Shown here: one piece after another, positions 60,586 to 64,000 of the stretch
Layout: each line of letters opens with the position of its first letter
Position numbering within the stretch: position 1 is the stretch's first letter
Assembly (NCBI GenBank): GCA_001683735.1
Contig: LUGG01000009.1
Coordinates: 496,001 to 560,000, forward strand
Length of the DNA: 64,000 bases
Direction: 5' to 3'
Source: Grifola frondosa
Lineage: Eukaryota > Basidiomycota > Agaricomycetes > Polyporales > Grifolaceae
Notes under the pieces: model-generated
What the model saw: the letters and a program-made list of their open reading frames with translations, nothing else
What the model was told of the DNA's origin: nothing
Database searches by the model: none
Position numbers and translations under genes: made by a program

Positions 60586-61605
60586 ATGTCTCGATTATCA
60601 CAATACCTCAACAGATCCAGTACACTCCTTCGGGACAACACTTCTCGCAGTACGCTCCTCTTCGTCATTGCGACCGTGCAAGACTGAGGTATGCCTAGTC
60701 CTGCGCATGGCGGGTGCCGATGAACCTTCCCGTGTTGCCAAGACTCTCTTTACATTTAATTCTGCTAAAGATATGAAGAACTTTGACATTGGTTGTGATG
60801 CTGACAAGTGGGGACTTCGACCGCCCACTTCGACCTTGACGAGTCCAGTATTCTGCCTGTAACCTCGACGAATGGAGAAAAGTCCGCCAAAGAAATGCGC
60901 AGGCCGACAGGAAGGTTTTGGGGCGAGATGAGACTTGCCGTTCGCGTCGGGATGGAAGGGAAAATAAAGTCCGGCTATGCAGGCTTCCGTAGTAAGGTAT
61001 AGCAATCCGCATTAAATATTGTCCTTTCTGAATTTCTACGAATGTAGCCACGACCGACACTGTTCGGTGAGATGACCGAAGACGTGTCGAACCACCGTTT
61101 CCTCGCCCTGCGACTCCGTGCCGGCGGCCATCCCCGCACCCGCAATTCCTACTATGTCAACATCCAGACCGATGGACCTATCGTGACAGACCTCTGGCAA
61201 CACCGGCTTTACTTCCACCGCGATGACGGTGGCTGGGAAGACATCTTCGTATGTTGCGTTTCCTCCTTTACAGCAGAATCTCATTTGTGTTCCCTGTAAT
61301 ACCTAGATTCCATTTCAGGATTTCGTGCTCACAAATGCGGGCGAGGTGTCACCATACCAGATCGAGATGTTCCGCGAACGTGTGCGCACGATTGGTATCT
61401 CGCTCCTCGGCGGAAAAACCTCCATCGAGGGTCCGTACGAGCTTGGTATTGACTCAATCCGGGCTGTTAATGAAGAGGACGTGACAACGCCCTCTGCGCT
61501 TCGTGAGTACCAATATTCGGAGACTGTGTATAATTCCATTTGACATATTTGTTCATAGAAAAGGAACTGTCTGAGGGAACCCAATGGGAGAGGCACGCAG
61601 TATGA
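60586..61605 (+). CDS. complex I intermediate-associated protein 30 (CIA30/NDUFAF1)
   Basis: Assembly factor for mitochondrial NADH dehydrogenase. ATG 60586 starts MSRLSQYLNRSSTLLRDNTS. A 56-nt intron (GTACGC..CCTAG) then joins to RILRMAGADEPSRVAKTLFT, FNSAKDMKNFDIGCDAD, GTSTAHFDLDES, GRFWGEMRLAVRVGMEGKIK and SGYAGFRSK. The core CIA30 fold continues with NHRFLALRLRAGGHPRTRNS, YYVNIQTDGPIVTDLWQHRL, DFVLTNAGEVSPYQIEMFRE, RVRTIGISLLGGKTSIEGPY, ELGIDSIRAVN, and a final exon ending QWERHAV. Five exons. One frame break, near 60805-60815 (a G run between CDAD and GTSTAHF), looks like a lost base. The CACGTG palindrome lies upstream. Confidence 0.9.
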
Positions 61606-61763
61606 TCATATTGCGTTGCAGTGGAATCCGTTGATTTCCTTTCTACCTCCACTGTCCGCAGGTCGACCATATCTTATATGGCGCAGGCTCGGTGGTTGTT
61701 ATGGGCCTCTTCGATATATTCATTGCGCTCATAATCATACATATTGTAATCCATATCTCAACC

Positions 61764-63893
61764 TCAAACAATGCTACCAACGACATCCTCTCTCTGCTTC
61801 CCTTTCCCTCCTCCGCTCCCATTCCTCTGTGATTTGGGATCCTCTATCTCGAACATCGGGCTGGCTAATGTGGCACCGCTCGATACGGTCTCGCCACTCG
61901 ACTGAGTAGCATCGCTCTCGGCAGTGTCTGTGCTCCCTCCTGCACCGACACTCGTTATGGCACTGCTTTCAAAATGGAGTTCCGAAAAATTGGCATCGGT
62001 CGACATCCATGGCGATCCTCTTCGCGTACTAGCGAGAGGATACTCATTAACACCCGCGCGCCGAACATGCAGGGGACGCTGGGCGGTTCGACGTTGTCAG
62101 TTGGGTGAATGCGCTACACGATGGACGGATGCGACGCACGCGTCTAAGAACCCGCTGAACAGAATCTTGAGCGTGGACGAAAATCGAAACATAAACAGGT
62201 TCAAGAGGAAAACGACTGAGGCGCGAGTGATGAGCTTCCTTCAAGGTCATGATGGCAAAACCGAGCGTACCTGTGACACTGACGTGTTCGAAGGATTTTC
62301 GAACTGAGACGATTCGCACAAAGCATGACAGTTCTGACTACATACCATGCATAGTATAGGCGCTCACGCACTAGACAAACACATGAATAGCCGAAGCCAG
62401 TTCAAGGAGCGGACAGAGCTCACAGAAAAGAAGAAGTAACGGCGTCATGGCATGGCGGTTTCGGAAGCGAAGAGTTCTATATACCGTCATTACGCACAGC
62501 GTTGAAGTCTGAAATGTGAATGATGAAAAGACACGGTGATTCAGAAGAAAGCAAGCATACTGTCAAAATGCCGACAACGAATGCCGCAAACACGTAGTCC
62601 GGCACTGGTTGAACAAAAGATGAAAACTCCACCGCTAAACGACCAAGAGGACCAAAAATTTGCCTGTGCCGTAGCAGCCAGTTATGATCCCTCTATTCAT
62701 TCATGGATACGATCAGGATTTGATATAGACCATGAGGTGACTACACACTAACCCTGGAATCGGCACAACTGACCAGAAGTATTCTTCAGTGGATTCTCTG
62801 TCTAAGATCGAATTTTCCAAACCACTCACGACTGATGTGCAACAGTGCTTTTATGGACACAACGGCGCTACTTATGGTGCTCAGGATATGACGAAGTATA
62901 GAGATCGTCGATATTAAGTAAGCGTGCACTGACCAAGCTGTGATTGAAGCTGAGTATTGGCAACACGTCAGATTAGAACGTTGAAGGAGCGTAATCCAAG
63001 ACCCACTTGAATACATCGCCGATAAGAAGACCAACACATAGAGCGATCTGTTGTACAGAATCCATACCCTTTGATGATCAAGTTGTTGCGTCGTTTCGCC
63101 TCCCTAGCATCGGTGGCGCACATACTCACCGGAGTGCGAAGACAAATTCTACAGACCACCACATCACTTGAGGGCCAGCAATCTGGATTTTTGTGGCCAC
63201 ATTACAACTAAAACAGATGCGGTGATGAGGCTCGGGAAGAACATCATACTTAGAAGAATGCAGCCTACAACTGCACATGGAAAATCAATGAACGGTTACT
63301 AGAAGAAGTTAATGTCGATGCCAAACCTTGTCTGAGGGTCATTGGAGAGATGTAATCCTAGGAAGCATGGTTAATTGCCTGGTAATGCTTTTGTGGACGT
63401 CGAGAGCTTGCCGCCGACTACAAAAGCATGTGTAGCAACGCCGAAATATCTAATCTGGATAGATTTGTCAACTTGGCTCCAATCATTGTTCATAGCACCA
63501 ACCCATAACTGTAAGACTCTGACATTAGCGTGCTGGTAGAGAATGCTGAATGAACATACAAATAAAGCTTTGCTTAGCTTCATTTTCGATCGCCAAATTA
63601 CGTCGATCTGCCACAGTTGCCGATCAGAGATAATCGTGAATTAAGCAGGATAAACACTCACTTCTTCGCCAAATGTAATGCTACAGTCAAACCTAGTGAG
63701 GCATGAGCAATGTTCTACCGCATTAAGTAGCGGCCTCACAAGAGAAGTGCTAAAGAGGCGACTGTTGAAATTCAACGGCATGATGCTCAGCACTACATTC
63801 TTTTTGAAAGCATGAAGTCTACATACCATTAGCATATACGGAGATTCTGAGCTCCCATAGCGGTTGAAGAAATTCTGCGACAATGTCTGACAT
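61764..63893 (-). CDS. DUF6533 multi-pass membrane protein
   Basis: ATG 63893 begins MSDIVAEFLQPLWELRISVY. Small exons then give ANVASLALLWFDCSITFGEE, IDVIWRSKMKLSKALF and IRYFGVATHAF. This is the DUF6533 signature (a YD/FD then DEI..W then KxLF..RY pattern) of a large basidiomycete membrane-protein family. Further helices are readable downstream, for example VWILYNRSLYVLVFLSAMYS. The C-terminus is an acidic, Ser/Gly-rich tail (61764-62006) ending EDVVGSIV. Many short introns. Not all exons between 62050 and 63150 could be joined. The function of the family is unknown; topology is reminiscent of se­ven-helix receptors. Confidence 0.65.
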
Positions 63894-64000
63894 AGCTGTT
63901 GCGAGAATGAAACGATGACTCGAGGTTTAACCCCTTATGTGCCTGCCGTAGTTATAGTTTATACGGCGAAACTCATTCAGCGTACCTGGGACGTGACTAT
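63894..64000. other. upstream region of DUF6533 gene at window edge
   Basis: Short promoter-side stretch; nothing else seen. Confidence 0.4.

Noticed and set aside
1..64000. tRNA, rRNA and CRISPR features
   Set aside because: No B-box-like GGTTCRANTCC with a matching acceptor stem, no rRNA core sequence and no regularly spaced repeats were seen.

Overview
This is a stretch of a filamentous basidiomycete genome, most likely an Agaricomycete (polypore or agaric type). The reasons: genes on both strands are broken by many short introns, mostly 40-60 nt with GT..AG ends; GC is moderate; and the window holds a class I hydrophobin, a sedolisin protease, a DUF6533 membrane protein, an F-box/LRR-type protein, a fused BIO3-BIO1 biotin gene and a basidiomycete-type hAT transposon. 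No tRNA, rRNA, CRISPR or bacterial features were seen. Coding spans run from start to stop and include introns; junctions were read by eye.

Layout. 0.2-4.7 kb: a four-TM MARVEL-like protein and a long disordered protein. 5.1-7.9 kb: bifunctional dethiobiotin synthetase/DAPA aminotransferase. 8.2-11.5 kb (-): VPS34 PI3-kinase, divergent from a Nudix hydrolase (11.8-12.9). 13.3-13.6 kb: a small unknown protein. 14.8-16.5 kb (-): mitochondrial ketol-acid reductoisomerase. 18.1-20.0 kb: a GC-rich block with two gene fragments, a fungal transcription-factor domain (-) and a partial eIF2B-epsilon (+). 20.5-21.4 kb (-): unknown, possibly mitochondrial. 21.8-23.1 kb (-): DUF1295 reductase, divergent from SDE2 (23.5-24.4). 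25.5-27.8 kb: aldehyde dehydrogenase. 29.7-30.3 kb (-): hydrophobin. 32.1-32.6 kb (-): Dabb-domain protein. 33.9-35.5 kb (-): F-box-like protein. 36.1-37.1 kb (-): Ras-like GTPase. 37.6-39.4 kb (-): trimethyllysine/butyrobetaine-type dioxygenase. 40.6-43.5 kb: Rieske plus AIF-type flavoprotein. 43.5-50.1 kb: an AT-rich island split by a 4.3-kb hAT element with 22-bp TIRs and a perfect 8-bp target duplication. 50.5-51.8 kb: HNH-type protein. 52.7-55.1 kb (-): sedolisin. 56.5-57.9 kb (-): ThuA-like protein. 58.3-60.0 kb (-): Ser/Thr-rich single-pass membrane protein, divergent from a CIA30/NDUFAF1 complex I assembly factor (60.6-61.6). 61.8-63.9 kb (-): DUF6533 protein.

Themes. Several genes serve mitochondria (reductoisomerase, CIA30, flavoprotein, dioxygenase, probably biotin synthesis). 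Others are secreted or at the cell surface (hydrophobin, sedolisin, ThuA, Ser/Thr-rich protein, MARVEL, DUF6533). There is no clear biosynthetic cluster.

A major caveat: many genes carry one or more 1-2 nt frame breaks inside otherwise conserved sequence, including the housekeeping gene VPS34. This looks more like uncorrected indels in the assembly than mass gene death, so such genes are listed as CDS with the breaks noted. The most distinctive structures are the clean hAT insertion, the AT-rich island with 64-bp direct repeats, the truncated eIF2B-epsilon/transcription-factor block, two microexons, and an 18-bp CACGTG-centred palindrome in a divergent promoter.
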